Both the position numbers and the translations under genes were made by a program. A stretch of 64,000 bases of DNA, from contig NZ_NKFP01000007.1 of NCBI RefSeq assembly GCF_002215035.1, positions 62,001 through 126,000 on the forward strand, read 5' to 3'. The number at the start of each line of letters is the position of its first letter. Position 1 is the stretch's first letter. Source of the stretch: Leptolyngbya ohadii IS1. GTDB taxonomy: Bacteria > Cyanobacteriota > Cyanobacteriia > Elainellales > Elainellaceae. The notes under the pieces are model-generated. The model had not been told where the DNA came from, searched no databases, and worked only from the letters and a program-made list of their open reading frames with translations. Shown one piece after another: positions 56,255 through 64,000 of the stretch.

Positions 56255-56638
56255 GGCAACCTCTATTGCTCAGTTGAAGTGTGCAAAAAAATAGAAACGC
56301 TGATAGCCAATTGACCTGCTCCCTATCTCATTGTAGGCAAGTTAATTAGACTAAATTTTTAGCTTTAGTATAGTTACCGAAAAATTTAATAAGCTCATGC
56401 TTGCGATAGAGGCTATTCCTCGGTTAGATCGGCAAAATGGCATACTTGAATCCCAAAATCACTTTTTCTACATCTGAATGAGTCGTGAAGAGGCTGAATT
56501 TCCGTCCAGCCTCACTGTTTGAGCAGTCTGAACCCTTTTAAACCTGGCTCAGAATCGATTGATCGGCTTATCCTCTGGCTTGAATGAATTCATATTTATA
56601 TGATGTGGCATTCCCTTTACAGGCAGTGCTGGATTTCG
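56255..56638. promoter_or_regulatory. Intergenic control region with a shared 31-bp element and a hairpin
   Basis: Divergent promoter region with no gene. At 56346-56376, TTAGACTAAATTTTTAGC continues into a segment that matches 24 of 31 positions of the element at 17189-17219. GAGGCTG (56490-56496) and CAGCCTC (56507-56513) form a perfect 7-bp hairpin with a 10-base loop. The control role is inferred from position between divergent genes. Confidence 0.5.
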
Positions 56639-57874
56639 ATGTCCAGCTATCTGAAAAAGGTTCGCTTTTCCCGCAGATTCAAGATCGGTATTTGTGCAGC
56701 AGCACTAACGATAGGCATGGGATCTTTGCCCAAAACGGAGCGGGTTGCGTCTTCCGTCCCTTATGGGCAGGAGCAAATTGCAATTTTAGGAACCCCTGCT
56801 ACTGAAGCTGCCGCAAATCTAGCACTTGATCAGCTATCGACAGACAATCCTGAAATCCGTCACAAGTTTAAAATCCTGCATATTTCCGTAACCCGCTCAG
56901 GGGAACTGGAAGCATTTTTGCGCTCTGCTCAGGGCATAGCTGCGATTGTGATCCCGGACTCCTCCAGCGATCCAATTTTTCAACCGTTGCTGCCTCAATT
57001 AGCAGATTTCGAGCATCCGCCCATCTTCTCAACCCGGATTGACGCGAAGTTGAGCATCGGAGCCGAACCAGAATCGGTTAAAAAATGCACTTTTCAAGTA
57101 GCGTTCAGCAGCCCTAAACAAGGGCGAGTGCTGGCTGATTTTTCACGGCAGCACTTAGGCGCAAAGATCGCAGGGATACTGGTCGATATGCAAACCCCGA
57201 CAGCAGTTGCTACTGCCTATCAGTTTCAGGGAGAGTTTGAACGCAGTGGTGGTTCAGTCTGGGTAGAGAGCTATGGCGAACCCAACAAGCCTCTACCCAG
57301 CCTAGAATTTCTCAAAGCTGGAAATTTGGATGTATTGCTACTGCCTGACCCTTCTGACGCTTTGCTGTCAGCCGTTAAACGGACTGCACCCGACTTGACA
57401 CTTGTGGGTAGCAATTTTTGGGAAGACCGGGTGCAAAGACGCAAAATGACAGGGCTGAATGATTCCTTCTACGCCGCAGGAGCCTACGCTGATTCTCCAG
57501 ACAATAGTGGAGATGCAGAATTCAGGGATTTGTACCGAGAAACCTTTCTCAAAACCCCATTATCAACGGATGCCGGAACCTACGATGCAATCCATCTGAT
57601 CACAACACTCCTTGAGGATGAAAAGATAAAGCAGCTACACGGCAAGGAGCGTTGCAACGCCCTGAACGACTCCCCTGCAATTCGCGGAACGACTGGAATG
57701 GTGCGCCTGAATGATACGGGTAGCCCGTTGACCCATATTCAGATTCTTCAAATAAAAAGCAACAAAATTCAATTTAAAGTCTCTACCCCCGTCGATCGCT
57801 TCCTAGAGCCGTCTTCGCTCGGAAATTACTGGCGAATTGAAGATCCTGGAAATCCTTTAGCTTCAGAATCATAG
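56639..57874 (+). CDS. Periplasmic binding protein, type 1 fold (branched-chain amino acid/amide-like)
   Basis: 411 residues from the ATG at 56639 (MSSYLKKVRFSRRFKIGICA); a start at 56600 would add 13 residues and hide the signal peptide. It has a basic-hydrophobic signal region, then the strand-helix pattern of type 1 periplasmic-binding proteins: EQIAILGTPATEAAANLALD, IAAIVIPDSSSDPIFQP, and GTYDAIHLITTLLED near the end. It may bind amino acids, urea or other small ligands, but no permease or ATPase genes are near, so sensing is at least as likely as transport. Confidence 0.75.
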   Translation: MSSYLKKVRFSRRFKIGICAAALTIGMGSLPKTERVASSVPYGQEQIAILGTPATEAAANLALDQLSTDNPEIRHKFKILHISVTRSGELEAFLRSAQGIAAIVIPDSSSDPIFQPLLPQLADFEHPPIFSTRIDAKLSIGAEPESVKKCTFQVAFSSPKQGRVLADFSRQHLGAKIAGILVDMQTPTAVATAYQFQGEFERSGGSVWVESYGEPNKPLPSLEFLKAGNLDVLLLPDPSDALLSAVKRTAPDLTLVGSNFWEDRVQRRKMTGLNDSFYAAGAYADSPDNSGDAEFRDLYRETFLKTPLSTDAGTYDAIHLITTLLEDEKIKQLHGKERCNALNDSPAIRGTTGMVRLNDTGSPLTHIQILQIKSNKIQFKVSTPVDRFLEPSSLGNYWRIEDPGNPLASES

Positions 57875-57951
57875 CGGCTCACAATTGATTTATTTCACGA
57901 ATAAATTAAACAGCAGATTAACCCTGACGGAATTAAAAATTAGTCTTTAAT

Positions 57952-57970
57952 CTTTATCGCGATAGATAAA
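57952..57970. other. Short hairpin after the binding-protein gene
   Basis: TTTATC (57953-57958) and GATAAA (57965-57970) flank GCGATA. The stem is short and AT-rich, followed by AGGGGG rather than a T-run; it may be an operator or weak terminator in the 213-base gap before 58088. Confidence 0.35.
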
Positions 57971-58087
57971 AGGGGGAATAGTCATTTGCTAGATTAAGTA
58001 TGAGCAATCCCACATTTTAGGGATTTGAAGCATTGCTTGAATGAAATAACTGATATTTGCTGGCTTATCGCAAGCAGGAGTCTGTCA

Positions 58088-58654
58088 ATGGTACAAAATG
58101 CTCAAATTGGTTCAAACTCAGACTCAAAGACTTTGACAAGGTTTCTTCCTTATTTAGGTGCGAGTGTTTCGGCAGTGGCAGGGTTCAACTTGGTGCTGCC
58201 TACTGTGGCAACTGACGTTCAGGCTCAAGAACCTGTTTTGCTGGCTCCTGTTCAGGCGGAGGCTTCGGCAACGAGCAACGCCCCAGTGCTTGCTCCCATG
58301 CACGAGGCGATCGAGGAAGCCGCAAAACCGTTGCTGCCTCAAATAGACAGCGCAGCAATCTTCCAAGAAGCAGAAGCGTTAATCGCAGACTCTCAGTTTC
58401 GGAATGCTTATGATTTGCTAGGTCAGATTCCATCTGACCATCCTGACTATGCAAAAGCACAGGAGATGAGAAAGGATTCAGCATGGGCGATCGTCACTCA
58501 TGCGGTCAGACTGGAATGGCAAGGGAATCGCACTTTCGCAAAGCTCAACATGAATCGGGTTCCTCCTGATTCAGAAGCCCGTGTCATTGCTGACGGTTAT
58601 CTCAAGGAATGGAACGCTGGAACTGGCAACCCAAGCAATGCGGTCAATGAGTAG
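58088..58654 (+). CDS. Secreted TPR-like protein
   Basis: 188 residues from the ATG at 58088, with GGAG eight bases upstream; an earlier ATG at 58025 would hide the signal. The N-terminal segment FLPYLGASVSAVAGFNLVLP acts as signal or anchor, then an Ala/Pro-rich linker. The C-terminal part has FQEAEALIADSQFRNAYDLL and SDHPDYAKAQEMRKDSAWAI, a TPR-like helix pair. The next gene starts eight bases inside its 3' end. It resembles the product of 61018-61692, which has a similar helical tail. Confidence 0.65.
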   Translation: MVQNAQIGSNSDSKTLTRFLPYLGASVSAVAGFNLVLPTVATDVQAQEPVLLAPVQAEASATSNAPVLAPMHEAIEEAAKPLLPQIDSAAIFQEAEALIADSQFRNAYDLLGQIPSDHPDYAKAQEMRKDSAWAIVTHAVRLEWQGNRTFAKLNMNRVPPDSEARVIADGYLKEWNAGTGNPSNAVNE

Positions 58655-59417
58655 CTATAAATTACCTTCAGCAGCAGTTGTTATAACTGTCTGCTTGATT
58701 GCAATTCTGACCCTTTCAGGGTGTGCTAAATCTCAGACTGGGACAAGCACCACTTATCCCAGTAACGAGGAGGAGGCAGTCGAATACTTTACGTTGGTAG
58801 AGTCCTTGCGAGGGCAGCTTCAGGCAACCCGTTCTCTTGTTGATCTGGGATATTTCGATCGAGGAGCAGTGCATCTCGATCGCCCCGTAGACGAAATTTT
58901 TAGCACTATAAGCGAGAAAGCAAGACTGCAAGCGGTGTCTGCTCCGTTCTTAATCGATTTGCGAAACTGGCAAACTTATTTTGCGCGTCAGTATTATGAC
59001 AAGTCGTTGCTCATTCGGCAGCACAACCGGGTACTGCAAAGCTTCAACGCGATCGCAGATATTCCAGCAGCGAAAGAACGGATATCGGTGAGGGTTCAGC
59101 TTGCGGTGGTCAAATCTCTGTTGGCTCAGGTGGGGCAGCATTATCGGGATGCAGTACAAAACGATTTGGTCGTCAGCCCAACCGATTTTGAAACGGCTCG
59201 CGGATTGCTTGAAGCCGTGAACGAAGAGGTCTTTCAGCCGAGCCTAAAGCTGCTTCGTCGGGTCAATCCCCTGGCGGCTCAGCAAATGGGTAGTTCAATG
59301 GCGGAAGTGCTATCTGTGATTCCAACTCCAGTTTTGTCCGGGATCACACCTTCAGAGTTTTCCCGAATTGAAACTGCGATCGCAAATTTTAATCGCGCTG
59401 CCGACAGCGTTTTTTAG
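58647..59417 (+). CDS. Lipoprotein of unknown function
   Basis: 256 residues from the ATG at 58647, overlapping the previous stop. The lipobox is LSGC with Cys26 after a hydrophobic stretch (AVVITVCLIAILTL), so it is probably anchored to a membrane by lipid. The mature part is all helical (EAVEYFTLVESLRGQLQATR, then DRPVDEIFSTISEKARLQAV). I do not recognise the domain. It is two bases before the membrane-protein gene at 59420. Confidence 0.65.
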   Translation: MSSYKLPSAAVVITVCLIAILTLSGCAKSQTGTSTTYPSNEEEAVEYFTLVESLRGQLQATRSLVDLGYFDRGAVHLDRPVDEIFSTISEKARLQAVSAPFLIDLRNWQTYFARQYYDKSLLIRQHNRVLQSFNAIADIPAAKERISVRVQLAVVKSLLAQVGQHYRDAVQNDLVVSPTDFETARGLLEAVNEEVFQPSLKLLRRVNPLAAQQMGSSMAEVLSVIPTPVLSGITPSEFSRIETAIANFNRAADSVF

Positions 59418-59419
59418 CT

Positions 59420-60055
59420 ATGAATGAACTGACTCCTGAATCCTCTCAATTGATCCCCGACTCAGAAGGCATTCCTGAAGAAGTCGGACTGATTGAAACG
59501 GGAATGCGCCAGATCCTCATCTTGACCCTGATCCTGGCACTGCTTGCCGTGCCAATGATGAATCTAGTTCATCCTTCCATCTGGCAACGGGGGATTGGCT
59601 TCTGGCATAGCCTTTTTTCGTTCCTTGCCGCAGGATTTAACATCGCTACAGGCTTGATGCTGTTCCCGTTGGTCTGGGGCAAGCTTTCCATTTCGCGTAG
59701 CTTGCTGGCAACAGGAGGCGCAGCAATCACGACGCTGCTGAGTCTGTTAACCGGACTGAGTGCCTTCAGTCGTTACAACGCGCCGATGGGAGACGCAGCA
59801 GGAGTTTTTATCCAGGTTGTGTCACCGCTGATGCAGGTTGTCATGATTTGGCATCAGTTAACCAGTCTTTCTCTAATGGGCTTATCTCTTTCCATCTTTT
59901 ATTGCCTTTGGGTTTACGGCAAGCATCTGATGAAACCTGAAGCAACCTATGCTCAACTTCGGCTGTGCCTCTACGTCAGCCTGGGTCTAGTTTTATTTTT
60001 CACGATCACTGAGATGCTAGGGGGACTCGCTCTGGCAAAAGTCCATTCACTTTAG
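59420..60055 (+). CDS. Polytopic membrane protein of unknown function
   Basis: 211 residues with about five transmembrane segments (ILILTLILALLAVPMMNLVH, SLFSFLAAGFNIATGLMLFP, GGAAITTLLSLLTGLSAF, and two near the C-terminus). Several His residues fall within membrane segments (FWHSLF, MIWHQLTSL) and could bind a cofactor, which is conjecture. It lies between a lipoprotein gene and another small membrane-protein gene in one operon. Confidence 0.7.
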   Translation: MNELTPESSQLIPDSEGIPEEVGLIETGMRQILILTLILALLAVPMMNLVHPSIWQRGIGFWHSLFSFLAAGFNIATGLMLFPLVWGKLSISRSLLATGGAAITTLLSLLTGLSAFSRYNAPMGDAAGVFIQVVSPLMQVVMIWHQLTSLSLMGLSLSIFYCLWVYGKHLMKPEATYAQLRLCLYVSLGLVLFFTITEMLGGLALAKVHSL

Positions 60056-60068
60056 GCGGAAGGAAACC

Positions 60069-60488
60069 ATGAGAAGCCTGAGAGGTCTGAGAAACCGATT
60101 TTCAGTGCAAACACCTGCGATCGATGACGGTGCTGCGATACTGGAGTCCGTGTCCAGTGCTTTTACTGCTGCTGGCGTGAGCGCAATACTCGCAGCCACA
60201 TCCTACCATCTGGCAGTCATTCGACTATTTGGGTTCGATCGCCTGATGGAAGGTCTGGGTAATCTTTTTATCCCTGCCAGTCAACCACTCGATCTGGCAA
60301 ATGGCTATCTCGGCATATACGGCGGTGTCTTTATCGTTTACGTGGCTGCTTCATTAATTACGTTCGGTACAAATTTCAGGCTTCCTGGTATCACGCTTCA
60401 GCGATTGCCAGGATTTATCCTATTCAGTGGCATTTTGAATGCAGTTCTCGGCTGGTCGCTGTTTTTTCCGTGGATTGGACTGGAGTGA
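60069..60488 (+). CDS. Small membrane protein of unknown function
   Basis: 139 residues with about three transmembrane segments (SVSSAFTAAGVSAILAATSY, LGIYGGVFIVYVAASLITFG, LPGFILFSGILNAVLGWSLF). It starts 13 bases after the previous membrane protein and its stop codon precedes the next ATG by four bases. Together they could form a small membrane complex. No recognised domain. Confidence 0.65.
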   Translation: MRSLRGLRNRFSVQTPAIDDGAAILESVSSAFTAAGVSAILAATSYHLAVIRLFGFDRLMEGLGNLFIPASQPLDLANGYLGIYGGVFIVYVAASLITFGTNFRLPGITLQRLPGFILFSGILNAVLGWSLFFPWIGLE

Positions 60489-60492
60489 AAGC

Positions 60493-61011
60493 ATGGATTT
60501 CTTTATTCCCGATCTTGAGGAAACTGAACGTGACGTTGACCAGTTGATTGCTTCACTAAGCGACCAAAGTGAAGCTGCACAGCATGGGGCTGAAATCGAT
60601 CGCTTGAAGAAGCTGCTGGAACGGATCGATCGGCAGCTTGCCTCAATGGATGGATTAATTGGAATGGGGATCATTTCAGATTCAGAGCCAAATCTGGTTT
60701 CGCTGCGGAAAAATCGGGAGAAGGTTGCATTTGAGCTTAAGGAGCTTCAAGTTGCGGCTCCGAGATCAGCCTTTGAATACGCACGGCAGCTAGAAAAGAA
60801 TCCGCCCTCACTCGACTTGCCTGCGGTATCCAAGTATGAGCCACATGAAGTGATGTCGGGAGAAACAGGCAGACGGGGGCTACTGTTTGCCCTTCTGTTT
60901 CTGGGGATGATTGGGTTTACGCTGTGGGTCGGCTGGCAGCGATTGAGCGCAACGCCCCGCCAGGGAGCTTATATTTCAAGTCCTTCCGAGTCTCAAATTA
61001 TTAATCGATAA
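60493..61011 (+). CDS. Coiled-coil protein with one membrane span
   Basis: 172 residues from the ATG at 60493 (MDFFIPDLEETERDVDQLIA), with GGAG seven bases upstream. An N-terminal coiled coil (EIDRLKKLLERIDRQLASMD) precedes a basic linker and one transmembrane segment (GLLFALLFLGMIGFTLWVGW). It could be a cytoplasmic adaptor in the membrane cluster. No recognised domain. Confidence 0.65.
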   Translation: MDFFIPDLEETERDVDQLIASLSDQSEAAQHGAEIDRLKKLLERIDRQLASMDGLIGMGIISDSEPNLVSLRKNREKVAFELKELQVAAPRSAFEYARQLEKNPPSLDLPAVSKYEPHEVMSGETGRRGLLFALLFLGMIGFTLWVGWQRLSATPRQGAYISSPSESQIINR

Positions 61012-61017
61012 AGCATC

Positions 61018-61692
61018 ATGGCAGACTCGCAAAACTCCGCATCAAAAGTTCCTCCAATCCAGGCATCAACTCCTAGCTCCTTAAAACGTGCGCCTGACCT
61101 TAAGCAGGAACCGCGCCGATCGAAGCGCAAGCGGCGAGTCGGGTTTTGGCTGCTGATGGGAAGTCTCGCTCTAATCGGGCTATCACTAACCAGCCTCCTA
61201 CCAACCCGCGAAAATTCCACCACCAGCAATGTTCCTTCAATTTCAGCAGGGGACAATTTGCTCAACAGTGATCGATCGCTGGCAGACGTAGAACGAGAGG
61301 CAAACCGTCTGATTGATGAGGGTAGACCCAAAGATGCCCTCACTCTACTTCAGGGGGTTCCAGGGTCAGAACAAAAACGCGAACAGACGATCGGCGTTTT
61401 GATGGAACGGGCGAACCAGGCATATCCAGAACGGTTGGAACTGGCGATTTATATTCTGGAGAACGTTCCGAGCAATTCTCCCCAGTACAACACCGCACAG
61501 GAATATTTACAGACCTGGCGCACCCAGTACGACCAACTGGAAGCAGCCCGATTTGCCCTCAGAAATGAGGATGTGGCAGAAGCAGATCGACAGTTGGAGG
61601 GGCTGAAGGGGACGGAAGTTGAGGGAACTTCAGCTTATCGAGAAATTCAGCAGTCTATTCAAAGCAATACAGCAAAGCCTAGAGGTCAGTAG
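61018..61692 (+). CDS. Membrane-anchored TPR-like protein
   Basis: 224 residues. Basic cytoplasmic N-terminus (KQEPRRSKRKRRVGFWLLMG), a single transmembrane span (WLLMGSLALIGLSLTSLLP), then helical TPR-like repeats (DVEREANRLIDEGRPKDALT, NQAYPERLELAIYILENVPS). It is similar in plan to the product of 58088-58654. TPR-like repeats usually bind proteins, so it may hold the kinase or binding proteins together. Confidence 0.65.
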   Translation: MADSQNSASKVPPIQASTPSSLKRAPDLKQEPRRSKRKRRVGFWLLMGSLALIGLSLTSLLPTRENSTTSNVPSISAGDNLLNSDRSLADVEREANRLIDEGRPKDALTLLQGVPGSEQKREQTIGVLMERANQAYPERLELAIYILENVPSNSPQYNTAQEYLQTWRTQYDQLEAARFALRNEDVAEADRQLEGLKGTEVEGTSAYREIQQSIQSNTAKPRGQ

Positions 61693-61701
61693 GAGACAAC
61701 C

Positions 61702-62517
61702 ATGCAGCGAGTCAGATTGGCGCGACGGCTAATTATTATTCTGTCCCTTTGCCTTTTATTCTTTGGGGCATCAAGTTATGTTCAGCAAAACCTGCTGGCT
61801 GCGAGTGGTGACGGTGGGCGACGCAGCATTGAGCGGCTGCGCGTGGCGTTGGAACCCCAGTTTCCCCCATTTGAATTTATCGGAGCATCAGGAGTACCTG
61901 AAGGGTTTGATATTGACTTCCTTGACGCCCTCTCTAAAGAACTGGGATTCAGAGTCGAGCTTCAGCTATTAGCCTTTGACGATCTTCTTCCTGCTATTCA
62001 GTCCAGCAATGCAGATGCTTCAATCAGTGCCCTATCAATCACAGACGATCGTAAGAAAATTGTTGCCTTCTCCCGCCCCTACTTCAAGGGAGGACTGACG
62101 ATCGCAGTCAGAGAAAATGACATCGCCATTAATTCACTGGAAACGCTGCAAGGGAAGCGAGTTGGGGTACAGAAAGGCAGCACCGGGGCAGAAGAAGCAA
62201 AGCAGGTGACAGGTTCTCAAATCAAAGAGTTTGACTCTACCCCTGACGCACTGCGCGAACTGAGTGAGGGACGATTGGATGCTGCCATCAATGACGCAGC
62301 AGCACTCTACTACGCCATCCGTACCGAAGGGATTGAGAACATTAAGGTCATCGGAGATTTCATTACTGAAGAGTTCTACGGTATCGCCATGCCTAAAGAC
62401 AGCCCTTACGTTGAAACGATTAATTCGGGCATTCGCACCTTGATGGAAAACGGGAAGTACGCCGAAATCTACCGAAAATATTTCAACGCAAATCCCCCTT
62501 TACTGCCCAGCGCGTAA
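61702..62517 (+). CDS. Periplasmic solute-binding protein, family 3
   Basis: 271 residues with a signal-like start (RRLIIILSLCLLFFGASSYV). The mature part has the family 3 signature: LRVALEPQFPPFEFIGASGV, GFDIDFLDALSKELGF, and DASISALSITDDRKKIVAFS, then GKRVGVQKGSTGAEEAK and LDAAINDAAALYYAI. Family members bind amino acids and related solutes. As for the type 1 protein, no permease or ATPase is present nearby. Placed directly before the kinase gene, so it may supply the signal. Confidence 0.8.
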   Translation: MQRVRLARRLIIILSLCLLFFGASSYVQQNLLAASGDGGRRSIERLRVALEPQFPPFEFIGASGVPEGFDIDFLDALSKELGFRVELQLLAFDDLLPAIQSSNADASISALSITDDRKKIVAFSRPYFKGGLTIAVRENDIAINSLETLQGKRVGVQKGSTGAEEAKQVTGSQIKEFDSTPDALRELSEGRLDAAINDAAALYYAIRTEGIENIKVIGDFITEEFYGIAMPKDSPYVETINSGIRTLMENGKYAEIYRKYFNANPPLLPSA

Positions 62518-62555
62518 CACTATTTCGGCAACTGGACTAGAGGATTGAGTGTAAT

Positions 62556-62717
62556 CTAATTATCCTGAAATCGACCACGCTCTGACGTTTGATAGAAGCG
62601 ACAAGCCAAATTGTTGAGCAGAATAACAATTAGCTGCTCCGAATCTGCTTTTTCTATTAAAAAAGCAATCCCTGAAGAGAGATGGCGGGATTTTAGCGAT
62701 CGCGTTAAGTCTTCCAT
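62556..62717 (-). CDS. Possible small protein
   Basis: 53 residues from an ATG at 62717 (MEDLTRSLKSRHLSSGIAFL), with GAGG five bases upstream; an ATG at 62753 would add 12 residues. It contains EKADSEQLIVILLNNLACRF. It runs opposite to the flanking genes in the 243-base gap before the kinase. Its reality rests only on codon content and the ribosome site. Confidence 0.35.
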   Translation of the reverse strand: MEDLTRSLKSRHLSSGIAFLIEKADSEQLIVILLNNLACRFYQTSERGRFQDN

Positions 62718-62760
62718 CACGACCTCTTCAACACTGGCTTGAATGCTTATCAAAACTTAT

Positions 62761-64000
62761 ATGCTAGGAAAGCTACTCAACGAGAGGTATCTCGTCTTGA
62801 AGGAGCTTGGCTCAGGTGGGTTTAGCACAACCTACCTGTGTCGAGATAGCTCTTTACCGGACGATCCCATCTGTGTCGTTAAGTTCATGTCGCAGCATCC
62901 TGACTTGTCGGATGCTGAAGTTGAACGTTTATATCTGCGTGAAGCAGAGATTTTGTATAAGCTCAAACATCCTCAAATCCCAACTCTGTTAACCCGGAGA
63001 ATTGAGAATGAACACCGATATCTCGTCATTGAGTATATCGAAGGGGATGACTTGGCGCAGTTGTTGACACAAAAACAGTTGTCGCAGCGTCAAATCTTTT
63101 CTCTGCTTGAAGGACTTTTTGAGGTCTTAAAATTCATCCATTCCCGACAAATCCTGCACCGGGACATCAAACCCAGTAACCTGATCTGGCGACATCGCGA
63201 TCGAAAACTTGTGCTGATTGACTTCGGCAGCGCAATTGACCTGACGCGAGATCAGCAAGCACAGCGGTTTGGGACACATGGCTATATGCCTCCCGAACAG
63301 CAGGACGATGGCAATCTCACCTTTCGCAGCGACCTGTATGCCGCAGGCATCACAGCGATCGAGCTATTAACAGGTGTTTCCCCTGGTCAACTACCTCGCA
63401 GTCCTGAGACAGGCGAATTCGTGCTGGAACCTTTACTTAAGCAGCATCGCGTTCCGGCTCGATTGATTGAAATTCTGACCAAGCTCACCCGATTTCAAGC
63501 AAAACATCGCTACGCAAACGCCAATCAAGTCCTGCATGACCTGAAAAGGCTATCGCGTCCTCAGCCTGCCAAGTCGAAAAAACGCAATCCAATTCAGCAT
63601 CCTGTCCTCAGACTCCTGTTCGCCGGAATATTGGGAGCAGCCACCCTTCTGGCAATGGGTCAAGGACAGGTGAGCCTCCCAGAATCGCTTCAAACCCTCT
63701 GGGAGGCAATACTAGAACCAATGCCGCGCCAACTCCTGCCTGCGGCATTACAGCCGCCCCGATTGACCGTACAGCCTGTGCGCTCCGTTCAGACTGGACT
63801 GCTAGAGCAGTTGGTAGGCGGCAACGAGCTGATTACCCGCGACGTTGAGGATCGAGTGACGATCTGGAACTGGGACGGAACAAAACTGGCGCAAATCCCT
63901 GCCCGTCCCAGACAGGACATCCGGCACATGGTCTTGAGTCCAGACGGCAGCCGTCTTGCCTTGCTCTACAGCCAGGAAATTCAAGTCTGGAGTGTGCCGG
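62761..64000 (+). CDS. Ser/Thr protein kinase with a C-terminal WD40-like part (3' end beyond the window)
   Basis: 413 codons from the ATG at 62761 to the right edge, open. The kinase domain is complete: glycine loop ELGSGGFSTTYL, Lys in VVKFM, catalytic loop LHRDIKPSNLIW, metal loop LIDFGSAIDL, and PPEQQDDGNLTFRSDLYAAG. A single transmembrane segment (LLFAGILGAATLLAMG) separates it from the following part, where LSPDGSRLALLYSQEIQVWS looks like a WD40 blade start. Topology suggests a cytoplasmic kinase with a sensor beyond the membrane. It is the last gene of the cluster and probably responds to the binding proteins upstream, which is inferred from order. Confidence 0.88.
   Translation, partial: MLGKLLNERYLVLKELGSGGFSTTYLCRDSSLPDDPICVVKFMSQHPDLSDAEVERLYLREAEILYKLKHPQIPTLLTRRIENEHRYLVIEYIEGDDLAQLLTQKQLSQRQIFSLLEGLFEVLKFIHSRQILHRDIKPSNLIWRHRDRKLVLIDFGSAIDLTRDQQAQRFGTHGYMPPEQQDDGNLTFRSDLYAAGITAIELLTGVSPGQLPRSPETGEFVLEPLLKQHRVPARLIEILTKLTRFQAKHRYANANQVLHDLKRLSRPQPAKSKKRNPIQHPVLRLLFAGILGAATLLAMGQGQVSLPESLQTLWEAILEPMPRQLLPAALQPPRLTVQPVRSVQTGLLEQLVGGNELITRDVEDRVTIWNWDGTKLAQIPARPRQDIRHMVLSPDGSRLALLYSQEIQVWSVP

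Noticed and set aside
1-64000. Replication initiator, rRNA, tRNA or intact insertion sequence
   Set aside because: No gene with initiator, transposase or integrase motifs was found, and no rRNA or tRNA was recognised by eye; they may lie outside the window.

Overview
The window looks like part of a large conjugative plasmid, or an integrated plasmid-like element, of a filamentous cyanobacterium. Evidence is the frequent HIP1 octamer GCGATCGC inside genes, a Ycf46-type AAA+ protein, an ArsR operator of the type known from Synechocystis, and a type IV secretion locus resembling the MPF_C class of cyanobacteria. I see no replication initiator, rRNA, tRNA, CRISPR array or intact insertion sequence.

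Layout. (1) 1-3.5 kb, minus strand: an arsenate-detoxification island, pstS - arsR - gap (GAPDH) - arsJ (cut by the window edge). Sites matching ATCAA-N6-TTGAT lie in front of pstS, arsR and gap. (2) 3.5-7.7 kb: small plasmid genes, including a tandem paralogue pair and two copies of a 30-bp dyad that recurs at 42.5 kb. (3) 7.8-20.4 kb, minus strand: a long co-directional run. It starts with an actin-like (ParM) ATPase, two tandem small paralogues and a ParA/MinD-like ATPase (partition). It continues with a DUF6753-like membrane protein, a Ycf46-like AAA+ ATPase, two secreted wall-hydrolase paralogues (one lacking its catalytic Cys) and a DsbA-like thiol oxidoreductase. (4) 20.4-20.94 kb: divergent control region with two arrays of about 10-bp repeats, a candidate parC centromere, and a possible oriT. 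(5) 20.94-52 kb, plus strand: an accessory protein and relaxase, VirB2/B4/B5/B6/B8/B10/B9-like genes, a plasmid topoisomerase I, a VirD4-like coupling protein and a two-OB-fold SSB. Then come a stand-alone topoisomerase zinc ribbon, a five-repeat protein of unknown fold, several unknown proteins, a 2587-residue helicase-methyltransferase (polyvalent, DarB-like architecture) and a DUF192 protein. (6) 52-56.3 kb: small unknown genes, then two acidic RTX/CHRD-type proteins on the minus strand after a clear bidirectional terminator. (7) 56.6-64 kb, plus strand: a cluster with two periplasmic solute-binding proteins but no ABC permease or ATPase, a lipoprotein, membrane and TPR-like proteins, and a Ser/Thr kinase cut by the right edge.

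How it fits together. Regions 3 and 5 diverge from one control region and together supply partition, DNA processing, the secretion channel, wall penetration and probably protection of incoming single-stranded DNA (SSB, topoisomerase, helicase-methyltransferase). The arsenic island is cargo. Its GAPDH should form 1-arseno-3-phosphoglycerate, which ArsJ exports. PstS under an ArsR-type operator would keep phosphate uptake going under arsenate. The 56-64 kb cluster reads as an uncharacterised envelope sensing module. All functional assignments rest on reading the translated sequence; no database search was run.
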